NCBI GenBank assembly: GCA_014885115.2 | Contig: WKLE02000774.1 | Location: 1 to 58,120 of the forward strand | Length of the DNA: 58,120 nucleotides | Direction of reading: 5' to 3' | Source: Asterionellopsis glacialis | Taxonomy: Eukaryota > Bacillariophyta > Plagiogrammaphyceae > Rhaphoneidales > Asterionellopsidaceae | Shown: piece after piece, positions 40,909 to 55,710 of the stretch | How the letters are laid out: every line of letters begins with the position of its first letter | How positions within the stretch are numbered: the first letter of the stretch is position 1 | Translations under genes and position numbers: made by a program | Notes under the pieces: generated by a model | What the model saw: only the letters and a program-made list of their open reading frames with translations | Databases searched by the model: none | Told to the model about the DNA's origin: nothing

Positions 40909-42457
40909 ATGGTGCATTCTCCTTCAATAGCGTCGCATCTGATGATTGTAACAAACAATCAAAGTCAGGTTACAATCGACAATGACGAAGACATTCCCGA
41001 GTATGAAAGTAGGGAGACGGGGGTCCGAACACGCCGTTGTCGACAATGGAACAGCGGTGACAATAGCAGCGACAGAGTCTATAACACTGGAAAATGGTCA
41101 AAGGAGGAAAGATTGTTATTTCTCAAAGGACTTCGAAAGTACGGAAAAGGAAAATGGAAGAAAATCAGTACAGTCGTTAAAACACGGTGCGTCTCATTTT
41201 ATTAGTTAATTCTTGACAAGTTTCATTGCTTTTCTTCTGCTTCGATATAGCCACGGATGCTTTCATTTTTTCGGGCAACAACTGTGGTTCCTGCCGTCTC
41301 ACCTGCACAATTTTTGTTGTTGTTTCTCAACACAACTATAGATCAATTCGACAGGTGAAAAGTCACGGTCAAAAGATTTTCTGGAAATTGGAAGATGGAA
41401 CAGATATTTTTGCCGAGCTGGATGAATCACCTCAAGAAAGGCAAGATTGTTGTCCAATGATTGGTCATTGCGATGAACTGACTTGTTTGAAAGTCTCTGA
41501 AGGATTACCAAGAAGTCACACAAAGGATCCTCCACAATACACCGGTGAAGCAATATACATTGATCATACAACCAAGAGCAAAACTAGAGAGGCTAAAAAC
41601 AGAGTTTCTTCAGCTATGCCTTGGAGTGGGTCTGACACTCATAATCGGCCGTACGAGCTATCAACTAGCAAGAGGCTTCAAAGTTCTGGACACCTTCTAG
41701 TCGTTTCTTCTAAAGAAAAAAGAATCTCTTCTCCCAAACATCTATCAACGGCAAAGCGTTACGGGACAGGGGCATGGTCGAAGCAAGAAAAGATACTATT
41801 TTTCAGAGGACTTAAACAATTTGGAAAAGGGAAATGGAAGAAAATCAGCACAGTCGTCGGAACAAGGTATGTGCGCAGCCAAGATAACAATGTATGCATC
41901 TATATGGCTTTCATCATATAATGCTATGGTTTCCATATATTCAAAGCCTAAATATTCGTGCTTGTACGTTCAGATCTGTTTTACAGGTAAAGAGTCATGG
42001 TCAGAAAATATGTACAAAGATGGAAGAGGGAAAAGATGTGTTCGCCGAATTGGACCAATCTATTCAGTTCTGCCTTGACGAAAATTCTGCAAATATCGAC
42101 TGCTCCGAAACCTTGAACCCTCCCAACAATAATGCGTTTAATACGTGTTTGAAGAAAGATGTGGCGTCTCGCACCAGTATTAATCTACATGAGGACAAAT
42201 GCCGTCATGAGAATGCTGAAAATAATGATACCTCTTGTAGCCATCCCTGGATTGCAAAGAAGGCAAGAAAGACCCTAGTGACTCCCACTATTGCACCAGA
42301 TTATCGAGATACTATTTGCGCTGCATTAACCAGTTCAAACTATGAAAGATCTTACCTTGGTCCAACCCAAAAATCTCACAAAAACGATAAGGATAAAATA
42401 GCAGCTTTGGCACTTTGTGAGCTGTCTATTCCGGGAACCAAGTTACAATGCATGTAG
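40909..42457 (+). CDS. Double SHAQKYF-like Myb transcription factor
   Basis: Three exons, 40909-41186, 41342-41866 and 41974-42457 (introns 155 and 107 bp), 428 residues. Another in-frame ATG at 40828 would add 27 residues but has a poor context. Two Myb units: GKWSKEERLLFLKGLRKYGK, GKWKKISTVVKTRSIRQVK, SHGQKIF and GAWSKQEKILFFRGLKQFGK, GKWKKISTVVGTRSVLQVK, SHGQKIC. Both carry the VKSHGQK variant of the SHAQKYF motif, a single-repeat Myb type found in plants and diatoms, followed by a matching tail (E-G-x-D-x-FAELD). The intron in each unit lies at the same codon position (after the second base of an Arg codon, before S-x-x-QVKSHGQK), so the units arose by duplication. The C-terminus is polar and disordered. 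Confidence 0.88.
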
Positions 42458-43184
42458 CTATCCATGAAGTCCACTTTTTTGGAGCAGATACGCCATTCTG
42501 CTAATTTCTCATGTATACATTGTACATGTAGAAACTACTACGGTTCTAAACTAGCAGTACAATTTTTTTCACAAAGATGGAAGTAAAGTAAACAATCAAC
42601 TCATTTCGACTTGTTTGACATTGACTTTCATAATATCTCTTTTTACTTTTTGTGCATTTGCTTTGTTTATACTAATTTTTGCTTCAAATGACATTTCCAG
42701 ATAATCTATACAGGCATCGAAATGAGAAATGCCCTAACGAAGGTATTTATCTAGTTCTAGAAAGAAAGGTTGTTAAAGTCAAAGAACTTTTTTGCGGTCT
42801 ACATTGGCCTAGAGAGATCGAGACCCCGAGCTAAAAGCACCATCTATCCACATTTTCGTGTCTTGATTAGAGTTAGGATTTATTCTCACTTGGTTAAGTT
42901 ACCAGTACGTAGTCCTACGTAGGGTCCTTCCTGGTAGTTAGTATTGTCCTAGCTAGATATCTTTTGCTACATGTTGCTGACGTCATCTGACGAACAAAAA
43001 CTGAATTCGACTTGGCACCCCGAAAAAGGAACGCACCGCGCTTCATTTTTGTCTCTCCTGCTGATGTACTCGTACGTGTCCTACTTATATGATTTAACAG
43101 GTACGGACAAAAAAAATTCTCTAAAAAAATGGACTTCGTCCTCCATCCATAGAAGAACACAAGAAGAAAAGGGATCATCGCACC
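42458..43184. other. 5' flank of the ABC transporter with GTAC and CRE-like words
   Basis: About 730 bp. It has ACCAGTACGTAGTCCTACGTAGGGTCC near 42901-42927, a relative of the GTCCTA hairpin words, and TGACGTCA at 42978-42985, 200 bp before the transporter start. The minus frame 42915-43214 and plus frame 42971-43198 are not supported. Confidence 0.5.
42978..42985. promoter_or_regulatory. Candidate CRE/bZIP site TGACGTCA
   Basis: Perfect palindrome about 200 bp upstream of the ABC-transporter ATG. Second of two TGACGTCA sites in the window; roughly one is expected by chance, so its function is unproven. Confidence 0.3.
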
Positions 43185-46641
<3,457 letters not shown>

Positions 46642-47395
46642 GAAGTAGGTAGTCGTCTGTGTGGACGATATTTCAGTAGAATTGATTTCATAAAATAGCA
46701 GAATTCTGTTGGTGCAGCGATGATACGTCACTCTGTATCGTTTGAAATCAGTTGCTCTGTGAAGAAACTCATTTGCCTCAAGCTCAATCAAATGTCCAGC
46801 CTCGTTGCTTAAATGATCCTCCATCTTAGAACATGGCGGGGGTAGGGACTGATATGAGAAATACCAGAAAGTAAACACATTTTTCAGGAAGTGACGGGGT
46901 CAATCCTAACCTACACTAAATTCCATATCCACAAAGCTGAAGCAGTTGGCTGATTCTCACTATCTCTTCGAACAGAAGCAAGGATTTCGTAGACTTAAAT
47001 CTCGAAAGTCGCATTTTCATATTTAGTCCAACCAAACCTCATTCTCAAATAGCAGAGATCAGAACCGTGGTAATATCCATTCTTGATATATAAATAATTT
47101 CTATCATGTCACCAAAGAAGGGTGGACCAAGATCAATTCAATGGATGTCAATGATGTGCACTATGAATTTGATGAAGAACAGATGAGCTCGTAAAAGGGC
47201 CAAAAGGATTGCTTTGCCTTTTGCCAAAATCAAAATTTCTACATTACCACTTACTGACTTAAGTTACAGTTTATAGTTGAGCTGATTTTCAAATTTTAAA
47301 GACTTCAATCTCGAGAGTCGTATTTTTCATAATTAGACCACATAAACCTCATTCTCTTTTTCCTTCAGATAGCAGAGATCAGTACATGGTCGTCT
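46642..47395. other. Convergent 3' spacer with an imperfect direct repeat
   Basis: About 750 bp. It contains a diverged pair of about 80-bp direct repeats (listed separately) and no supported gene. Confidence 0.55.
46992..47383. repeat. Diverged direct repeat pair, about 310 bp apart
   Basis: Block 46992-47070 (GACTTAAATCTCGAAAGTCG ... AACCTCATTCTC ... ATAGCAGAGATCAG) matches 47301-47383 (GACTTCAATCTCGAGAGTCG ... AACCTCATTCTC ... ATAGCAGAGATCAG) with substitutions and a short insertion of TTTTTCCTTC in the second copy. The second copy abuts the 3' end of the DUF2431 gene. Possibly an old tandem duplication of gene-3' sequence. Confidence 0.75.
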
Positions 47396-48950
47396 TCAAC
47401 GTGCATTACCTAAACTTCGTCGGACCTGTCCTGCAAGCAATTCATCTAGTAATGGGTATGGAAATGGCCTTGAAACTAATCGGCCAGCCCTATTTGCTCT
47501 TAAAGGTATGTGTTTAGCTACCACATCTTCAGCATCTGCTCGGTATCGGTCTGCCTCCTCGCGGGTCAACGGTTTTGCTTCCGCACAGTAAACTATCAAA
47601 AAGATCACAATACTCATTTCAACACCTGATTCTGATGGCTCCAAAACTTTTCTGGCAGGAATTTCTACGCGTATACCGTTTGGTAATATGCTCTCAATCA
47701 AAGATAAAATAGCATCTCCATCCGTAATGTCGTGTCTCGAGAAAGGTGGCGTTTCCACTGAATCGGGAGGAAGCTCAATGTGTAACTCATGTCTACAACA
47801 AAGCTGGTACTGTTCAGGCACTGGGTGTCCGTTCTGTGCATCGAAAATATAGAGCTTTGGCAAATCGCCCACTTTAAACCCTCGATCAACTCCACGATGG
47901 GAACTGAGGTCGTAGTGAGGCTTCGAGAAAATAATTGGAGATTTAAGGTTAGAATGGAGATATCTCGTAGCGCGACGCAAACTACCAACAAAATGAAACC
48001 GGACAGTTAAAATGTCTGGGCAACAAGCTTACCTGAAATGGAATAACGTTTCTTAATAAAAGTCCATTTTTACCACCATATTCCGCTGCCATCCAGCTTT
48101 GCCTCCAACCTTCCAAGGTATCTGCCGTTGTTCCACCTTGGCCTTGACAGAGAGCAACGTGTATTTCTCCGTTTTCAGATAATGAGCCGCTTGCACTCTT
48201 CAGAAATTGATCTAGTAATTCCCTTTATCATAGTACGTAAATTCATAGCAGTTTCATCTTTGTTAAATTATAAATTCGGGTTAGCAATGCGGTTATGCAA
48301 AACAGAGAGTTAGTACTTCTTACCTGTTTCTTTTTATGTTTGATTTCCCACGCCAGTGTGGGAAATTAAATTGAATCTTAAAGTCAGAAGAGAGAAGAGC
48401 CATTTGGTATAAGTTCAGGATAAAACGCGTTACATTGTAGCAACAGCGAGAAAGATTGAAAACGACTTACTCTATCAAATTTAGTGTCGTTAAAGCTACT
48501 AGATAGGTCTGTGGCGTCTACACCAAAGAAAACGGAATGCCTGTGCCACGACGAAATGCTGTTCTGGTGTTTATCTGAGCTTTGATACACATTTTGGTGA
48601 GATTCTTTATCTTCCAAGACTGTTGCAACTAAATTTATTCCGTGCTCTGCCGCTTCACTAGCAATAGAAGCGGAAAAGGACAAATCCCCGTCTCCGCAAA
48701 TAAGCCAACTTCGAACATCATCTTTCTCAGTAATCGGTGGACCAGTTGCCAGTTTTTCAGGCGAAAGTTGTCCCAGACTGTCTTCAACATTCACGAATAG
48801 TCGAGAATGAGATCTTTCAGTTGCAAAGATCTTTGCAGAAGATCTCGCGTTATTATATATTAGAAATGAGGGAGACCTGCAAAATGCAGAACACTCCGAT
48901 ATCCTCGCCGCCAAGAACACGAGAACGGCCAATGTGGCGGAACAATGCAT
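47396..48950 (-). CDS. DUF2431 (BMT5-like) protein, plastid-type presequence
   Basis: Four exons, 48950-48471, 48376-48324, 48222-48033 and 47920-47396 (introns 94, 101 and 112 bp), 415 residues. The ATG at 48950 is preferred over the upstream non-ATG frame. N-terminus: signal peptide LAVLVFLAARISE and CSA before FCRSP, an ASAF-like site. The core is ICGDGDLSFSASIASEA (SAM-binding G-D-G-x-x-S-F-S), GVDATDL, then FDRIQFNFPHWRGKSNIKRN across the first intron and LLDQFLKSASGSLSENGEIH with IHVAL. This is the DUF2431 family, whose yeast member Bmt5 methylates a uridine in 25S rRNA. Animal FDXACB1 pairs this domain with an FDX-ACB domain; the C-terminus here (IVYCAEAKPLTREEADRYRA) is suggestive of one. 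A plastid RNA methyltransferase is inference. Confidence 0.8.
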
Positions 48951-49622
48951 GAACGAATTTATCAGGCTTTGAAGCGACGTAAGAAACAAGTTGATGGGAA
49001 TACCGTGTCGAGAGATCAGCAGTGTGTGTTTCTCTGTTAGGGTTAACAGAAATAAAGATGTGAGGTAGCTGTCGACGTGATCGGTACCCGCTTGTTGATC
49101 TGTAGTCCTCTAGAGGCTGTATTCCTCAAGAAATAGAGGAAAAGAAGAGATCTCGATCGGTGATACCTGGTACGGGGTGATGATGGGTTGCGATGCTCAC
49201 AAATTCCGCGTACCGGCAGGAGTCTTCAAAACTTTCAAAATTCGGCCGGTGGCGGACAGACCAAAGACTTCATTATTTTGAATTTTTTTCGTAGCCGCAA
49301 GTTTCATCTGTTTGTTTTCTTCTCCTCTTCGTTTTCGTTACATGCTTGCTGCTTGCTACACAGTCTGTAGGTCCAGTGTTGCATTTGATTTTTTGCGTTC
49401 TGTACGCTATATATACCTGGGGCGCAGTGCCTACAACTCGTACTGATCATACGTGTGTCCGAATCCATTCCCATCTGTCACCCACGTCATGGGCGGCTGG
49501 TGAAAACGTACGGATTCCAGAAACTACGTTAGCATCGCACAAGTAGAGTTCTTGGTTTGGTTTCTTATTTCGACTCAAATTGAAGCATAGACATTCCCGT
49601 CTCTTTTATCAGTGACGGCAAG
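48951..49622. other. Divergent spacer with a TACCTGGTAC copy
   Basis: About 670 bp between the DUF2431 gene and an unknown plastid gene. TACCTGGTACGG is at 49165-49176, with AGTCCTCTAGAGG nearby at about 49101. Plus frames at 49188 and 49346 are not supported. Confidence 0.6.
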
Positions 49623-51057
49623 ATGAAACTGATGTCTGGTCCAGTCGTCACATGTTTGGCAAGTGCACTAGCGTTTCGCCCCTTCGCAGTTTCTGCATTT
49701 ACACCAATTTCCAAGTCAAGAAGCAATGTGCACCGTTTGTTTTCAGCATCTCCATCGTCAGCTCTCTTATCTGAAGCAGTTCATAGCGGGATATCGAGGT
49801 TGAGCACCCTCCAAACACTTCTTTCTAAACATGGTGCACCTGGAAGTAAAGGTTGCACGGAACCTAATGATTTGTCACCTGTAGAAACTCTTGCAGATAC
49901 CCCTGAGCTTATATCATCCTTGGGTGGTTCAGATGATATTTTGGCCGATTTGCACCCCCATTTATTCCCATTGGCAAGAAGTGCATCTACGGGTAACTAC
50001 ATTTGTGCATTACGACGTGCTTATGCCGATGATGCCGATTACGAAAGTTCCTCCAATGCCCCATGGCCCATTGTTGAAGCAAAAATTGGAGGTCCTGGAA
50101 TGAGACTTTTAGCTCTTAATAGGTAAATTCATTCAAGCATACCCCTCACACAAATGTTTATTCATACTAAATATCAGAAAGGTATACCTGATATTATCTC
50201 ATGGACTTTTCCGTTTTACCATTTGATGCCCCTATCTTTTGTTAATCCTAGTGAACACTTTATGAGAAGGATTGCATGCGAAGGCGATTTCGCTGGAAAT
50301 GGCGAGGAGCTTGTTGCTATCTATAACGATGGTCTTGGGCAGGGTCTAATTAAGGACAAAGGATTGGATGCACCCTACGAGCCTGGGAGTGTCGAATCTC
50401 TTGGATATGGTGTTGAAAAGTATGCATTGCTTCGTGTTGGCCCTTTTCCAGATCTGTACGAATCCATGGCAAAGCAACATTCAGCGAAAGGTGACCAGTC
50501 TTCATCTCTTATCGCAGCGGAAGCATCTAATGGTAAATTCACTGGCTTTGGATCCACTTTTGCTTTTTATGCCAAATTATTGTCAACATTCCCTGATCGT
50601 GAGGAAGAGACTAGGGATGCTGCAAGAATGTGCTTGCGTTTGCCAATCCCTTCCGCAGGTAAGAGAAAACAGTTTGTATGAGGCAAATTCAAAACCCAGA
50701 TCTTGCCCCCTTCCCTATCTAAATCTGCATTCTTTACTGTTTCTTTCAGGCTTTGAAAAGGAAGACTTTCGTGACATTGCTGTCCTTGCCCAGCTTGCAG
50801 AAGAGGGAGATTCCGCAGATGAAGCAATTGCTAAGCTACAGGTGATGTATGAAAAGATCCGTCAACACGAGCAAGAGGAAGATTCCAGTTCTGGAAAGAC
50901 ACCGGAGCAACAGGCAATTGATGATGCTAACTACTTACTTGACACTGTTGCTCTTACCGGAGGCAAGTGGTCTGAAGTTCGTTCAAAGCTGGGGGATATT
51001 TATCATGCAGGTGGAAAAGCTGACATGGCTGCTTTCGTCGACCCCAGCTACACATAG
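49623..51057 (+). CDS. Plastid-targeted protein of unknown function
   Basis: Three exons, 49623-50122, 50252-50658 and 50750-51057 (129- and 91-bp introns), 404 residues. The presequence is canonical: signal peptide then VSA before FTPISKSRS. The mature protein is soluble and helical; it has HLFPLARSASTGNYICALRR, IGGPGMRLLALN, then EHFMRRIACEGDFAGNGEEL, GYGVEKYALLRVGPFPD, GFGSTFAFYAKLL, and a C-terminal helical region with GKTPEQQAIDDANYLLDTV. I do not recognise the family. It is convergent with the Cas1p-like gene at only 92 bp, so the 3' UTRs may overlap. Confidence 0.75.
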
Positions 51058-51149
51058 AACAAAAGATTTTTTATGTAGCTAATTGGAACGGTGCGTGATT
51101 CACATAGAATTTTAAAAAAATATTCTTGTAATTAAAATTTAAGCATAAG

Positions 51150-54100
51150 TTATCTTCGACTAGATCCTCGACTATGGAAAGAAGATGAGCTGCTATGTGC
51201 AGAACTCATTTCGATATCATGAGAGGCAGTGGAACCCCCAATCAACGCAGCAATTTCGTCGTCAACTGTAGATGCATTCGACACAACACTCTTCGTACTA
51301 CTCACAGGCATCTTCTTACTGCGTGGTGCCTTGCTGCTTACAATAGATACTGAGGATGAAAAATCGCCACTTGTGCTTAGGTCTGGAAGGCTATTTCTTC
51401 TATGCAAAGCTGAAAAAGCTTCTTCGTATAGCTCTATCGGCATTACTCGTTTTACGAAGAATGAAGCAAGGTATGAAAATCCAAAAAAGCCGTCAAAGAG
51501 GGCTATGCCCAAAAATGCAACACATAACATCATGAAGCCTAGCCATGGATTTGACATAAGCCCCGGTTGAGGTGCCACGAATTCATCGGGCAAATCACGT
51601 TTCGGTAAGAGCCAGTCCATCGCGTTTGCCAGTATTTGGGCTCCTGCGTCGTACACAGAAAGAGGATAGTGAACTCCATCATAGCTTTCAGTTACTCGGC
51701 TTGCCGTAAAGGCGGGGCCATCGATAACAAAGGAAGATCCTTCAAGGACGCCCATTGTGGCATAAAGTGCTCTCATGGCTTCCATATCTGCTTCCTTGAT
51801 GTTCGCCCGTTTTTCATCAGTTGTTAAAGCTTTGCTGTTTATCGTTGTTGGAATTACCCAGACGACTGGGATATTTTCTTTCCGTGCCAAGCGCATTTGA
51901 TTTGCAAGTTCTCTAAGAGTATCCCGGTGCGATTCCCGATCTTCGTCAGTAGCAAAGACATGAAGTCGATCTGAAGCGCCACCACCCATTATGACCATAT
52001 CTGGTTTAATATCCCCCTCAGAATCTTGGGCAACAGCAGGACGAGCCCGAATGTCTTTCAGTGAAATTACCTGATCCTTTGCAAGGGGTGACCACTTAAA
52101 TTCCATGATTGTGTCACCAATGGGGTTCTTCAAGTCAGCCCATTTCGGTAATTTAGTATTGTAAGCGCCAGAACCTAGAGAGACAATAGTGCCACAATGT
52201 CAGAAGAAATTGCGGAGAGCTGATGGAAGCCATAGGAAAAAAACACGAAAAATAATGGCTTTGATGCCATTATAACTTACCTGCGATTCCCATGGAACGC
52301 ATAGTACCATAATAAAGGTGTCGAGTCATGGAGTCACCAATAAATGTAATTGTTCTGTGTTTTAATGTCTTTTGCAGACTTTTAGCATCGCGCCGGGTAA
52401 ATCGACAATGTGTTGTGGGGTCAGTTTCATTCCATCCCCAAACGAAGGCATTGCTTTGTGAACACGTTGCGTACTCCGAGACGCCATAATCACGATATCC
52501 AGCACCTCTCGATTCTTCATTGCAAGCAGCAAGTGGGATCCAAACACCATCATTGACAAAGGCTTCACAACCAGCGGGCAATGGCTGAATTTTTGCTGCT
52601 CCAACCTCGGCCATTCCCTGCCATGCAATGCCAATGATAAACACAATCATTGTTCCGATGAGTGGTGGGGACATTGAAGCAACAGAGCTATCTTGTACGT
52701 ATTTGCTACTGCTACCCGAGTAGGTACTGTCACCATCCGAAAAACGACCACCCGAGTGATACGCTTGCCAGGTTGAGTCTAGGACGGTTTGATAGAGTAA
52801 CATCCCACAAATAATTGCTACGAATGCTACCGATGTCAAATTTAAAATGCCAAGAGTTTGGAACGATATTGCAAGGCCATAAAATGCACCAATCATGATA
52901 CCCAAGACAAAGAGATTTCTGCAACACGTGTTTCGGTCATTGGGCAATATCATTCCTCTCAGAAAGAGAGTTAGCTGATAAAGCCTTCGGGCTATCAGAT
53001 AGTATATGATGGACACGACCAACATATTAACTTTAGGCCACCCAGGAATTAAGGTTAGAAGACTTTTAGCATCTGATGTCAGCCAGATATGATGTTGCAT
53101 AAGATACGTTTCAAGAGTTGTTTTTCCAATTTGGTGCAAAAGGTCCACACTATGACTTCTCATCCCAGGTGTCAAGTTACGGAAATAAATATAGGTAATG
53201 AGAGGTACAAAACCATAGTATGCATTTGTCATGTTGTAATCTAGCTTTTCTAGCATAAACGGTCCTGTAACCCACATAAAAAATACACCAAAGAGTGCAA
53301 GGCCAACAGCAGCCTTGGCCATGAAATGAAGTGCAAACGGTTGTGCCTCCAACTTTCGGAAGAATAAGCTTGTAATGGGAAAATTCAAAGCAAAGACCAT
53401 ACCAAGGAATGTTGACCAATGGTCTAACGTAGATCTGAAGTACCATTCCCACATACTTCCCGAGTTCGCTCCATTTTGGGGTGTTTCACCTAAAATTGGA
53501 AAATGAAAAAGTCGGAATAACCCACTGTCAACATCCCATAGAAGAAAGATTACGATGGCTAGGATTCCCATCTTCATTCTTAGTCCCCATTTGGTATAAT
53601 TTACATGATTGGCAATTCTCATTGTTGCGTACACCATCAGGAAAAAGTATGTATGCAAAAGGCAAATATAGTACAGAATATATGTTGTGCCTTGAGTCAG
53701 ACAAAGGAACAGAACTAGGAAGTTCAGTCTCCACAGCATTTGTAAGACACGGACTGCACTGTAGTCTCCTTTAATGTAAAAGAATGAAAAGTTTCCAAAG
53801 CCAGTCATCCAAACGTAACATGTGATCATGATTCGAATTGAATTGTAGATATCTTCCGCATGGTAGTAATGATAAAGGAGAAACATATACTGCATCCAAC
53901 CTTTCCATTCTTCAGTTTGGTCTCGATTTAAAACCTCATTCGCTTCCTTAACCTCTGCAACTACTCCAACACCGTCGTTGTTATCATTCATTTCCGCAGG
54001 TGTTTTTTTCTCCTTCACTGGTGTCTTCTTATCATTCTTGGAAATGGTGTAAGCTGATGCAAAAATTACAAGTGCTATCAAAAAGAAAAATTCATCTCGA

Positions 54101-54474
54101 TCGTAGGTTTTGTTGGAATGTGGAAAGGGTGGATGATATTCACATATGTAAGCATATAAAAGTATAAAGCCAAAGATTGTAAAGTGATATAGGAGTGTGT
54201 ACACAGAAGCGAAGGACCGGACATTAAGAGGTGAGGACCTCGAATTCTTAGCCACCTCCAAGGCACCTAAATTTCCTGTAAGGTACATCCGAGCTGCTAA
54301 TGAAGCAGATGCAAAGGTTATTGTACCAAACATCATGGCAGATGCCATCGTTGACAATGGAGCTGTTTCTGCAGCACTGTGTGCACCAAAGTCATCGATG
54401 ATAGTTCCTGCATCAACTACACCATTGCTATTAAGGTCACTCGCGCCTCCTCCTCCTGTATCTGATTCGCCCAT
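51150..54474 (-). CDS. Cas1p/CASD1-type acyltransferase with C-terminal SGNH domain
   Basis: Two exons, 54474-52281 and 52174-51150 (106-bp intron), 1072 residues. The upstream frame to 54567 has no ATG until 54474. The N-terminal two-thirds is polytopic: HYYHAEDIYNSIRIMITCYV, then WMTGFGNFSFFYIKGDYSA with VRVLQMLWRLNFLV, DHWSTFLGMVFALNFPIT and LETYLMQHHIWLTSDAKS are characteristic of the Cas1p 10-TM acyltransferase domain. The C-terminal part holds a Cys-containing segment and HRTITFIGDSMTRHLYYG (GDS of an SGNH/PC-esterase, about residue 709) and ESYDGVHYP (DxxH, about 896), then one more span and a Ser-rich tail. CASD1 and fungal Cas1p O-acetylate glycans in the Golgi using both domains, but with the SGNH part first. 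Here the order is reversed. Confidence 0.88.
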
Positions 54475-55186
54475 GTTTGCTGCCTTCGAATATATTATGG
54501 ATCTACTCGATCGACACCGGACGACAAGTGAGAGCAGGTGTCCTCTTTTATCGTACGCGTCTTTCAAATGCGTAAAATAGTGTTTTCGAAAACGACTTCG
54601 AAGCCAAAATCATAAGAAATGACTGCTTTGCTGTGACCGACGCAACACGGTGGGAGGGAAAATGGAGAAAGAGCGGGCACAAAAGTCCGCCGCCGTGAGA
54701 CAAGACGACGAGGTACGAGGTCATCGCAAACGATAAAAATCGAAAAACAGACATTTTTTGTATGGATTATTAGTCTGCCCTACATACGTTTCACTCCTGT
54801 AGGTTCGTCTTATGACTACTCATTACTTGGTACTGCAAACATAATATTATTATCTCTTCTAGTCTCGCTCATACTAGGAGTTGCCCTATGCCGCTAGTGT
54901 CGACGGCGGCACAACACGACAATCAGACAATCAACACACAAAAGAAAAGAAGACTTTTATTTGGTGATGAAAATTATGAGCTAGTTTAAAGAGTTAGTTT
55001 ATGCTGGAGAAATCCAGAAATCCGGCAATTTAGTAAGAAGTAAATATTCAGGAAATATTAGTAAATGGTAATTTGTGGAGTCCATCTGCTTGCCCACGCA
55101 TCAATAATCCATCCTCAAGAGTGTCCTACAGGGAGTTTACTTCAGGAGTCTCTCACACTACTGAAGAACCATAGACTGAGCACCTT
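54475..55186. other. 5' flank of the Cas1p-like gene and start of AT-rich DNA
   Basis: About 700 bp with ACTTGGTACTGC near 54827 and CTAGTCTCGCTCATACTAGG, a weak inverted repeat near 54860. No supported gene. Confidence 0.45.
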
Positions 55187-55477
55187 TCACATAACTAGGA
55201 CCTGAGAGATTAGAACCGATTGAGCTCCCACTTTCTGCACTTTTCCTGAAAAACCTTCCCGGATCCGGACAGCAAAGGAAAGGAGGAGATCATGCTTGTA
55301 GGGCTTGGTGTAGTTGGGCATGTAAGGGTCAGTTCTGCAATCACTGTAGTGCTCAACCCATTTGTGCCAGTATCTTGTATGGGGTTCATCATCTAGAGTT
55401 GCAAGGGCATTCTGGCTCCTTGCAAGGTCAACAAGATGTTTGATTTCATCTTTGGCATAAGGTGCCAAATTTTTCAC
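55187..55477 (-). pseudogene. Tyrosine-recombinase-like mobile-element fragment
   Basis: 96-residue frame with DEIKHLVDLARSQNALATLD, RYWHKWVEHYSDC and LLLSFAVRIREGFSGKVQKV followed by GAQSV. These resemble the N-terminal SAM-like part of Crypton-type tyrosine recombinase ORFs common in diatom genomes (R-x-G...GAQ(S/T)V). It stops eight residues after GAQSV with no catalytic domain, and nothing downstream continues it. No clear start at the 5' side either. A truncated relic is the best reading; the family assignment is from pattern memory. Confidence 0.5.
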
Positions 55478-55710
55478 AAGCTTTTCTGTAGTAGAGGAAA
55501 TTTAGCATTGAAAGATTTCAAAAAGAGTCAGCAAGATTGAAATGTTCATGAAGCAAAGTCACTATTACTAGTGGTGAGGATTGCTTGGATTGTTGCCTCA
55601 TGGCCAAACCCCAGAGTACGGGCTCCAACTAAAAAAGCATGCCCTGAATTACTACTAAAACTTCTTAGTCTTTTTTGCCAACCCATGTTGTAACTGACAG
55701 TAAGGTTGGC
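55478..55710. other. Gap within the mobile-element-like island
   Basis: A/T-rich, no open frame of note. Confidence 0.4.
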
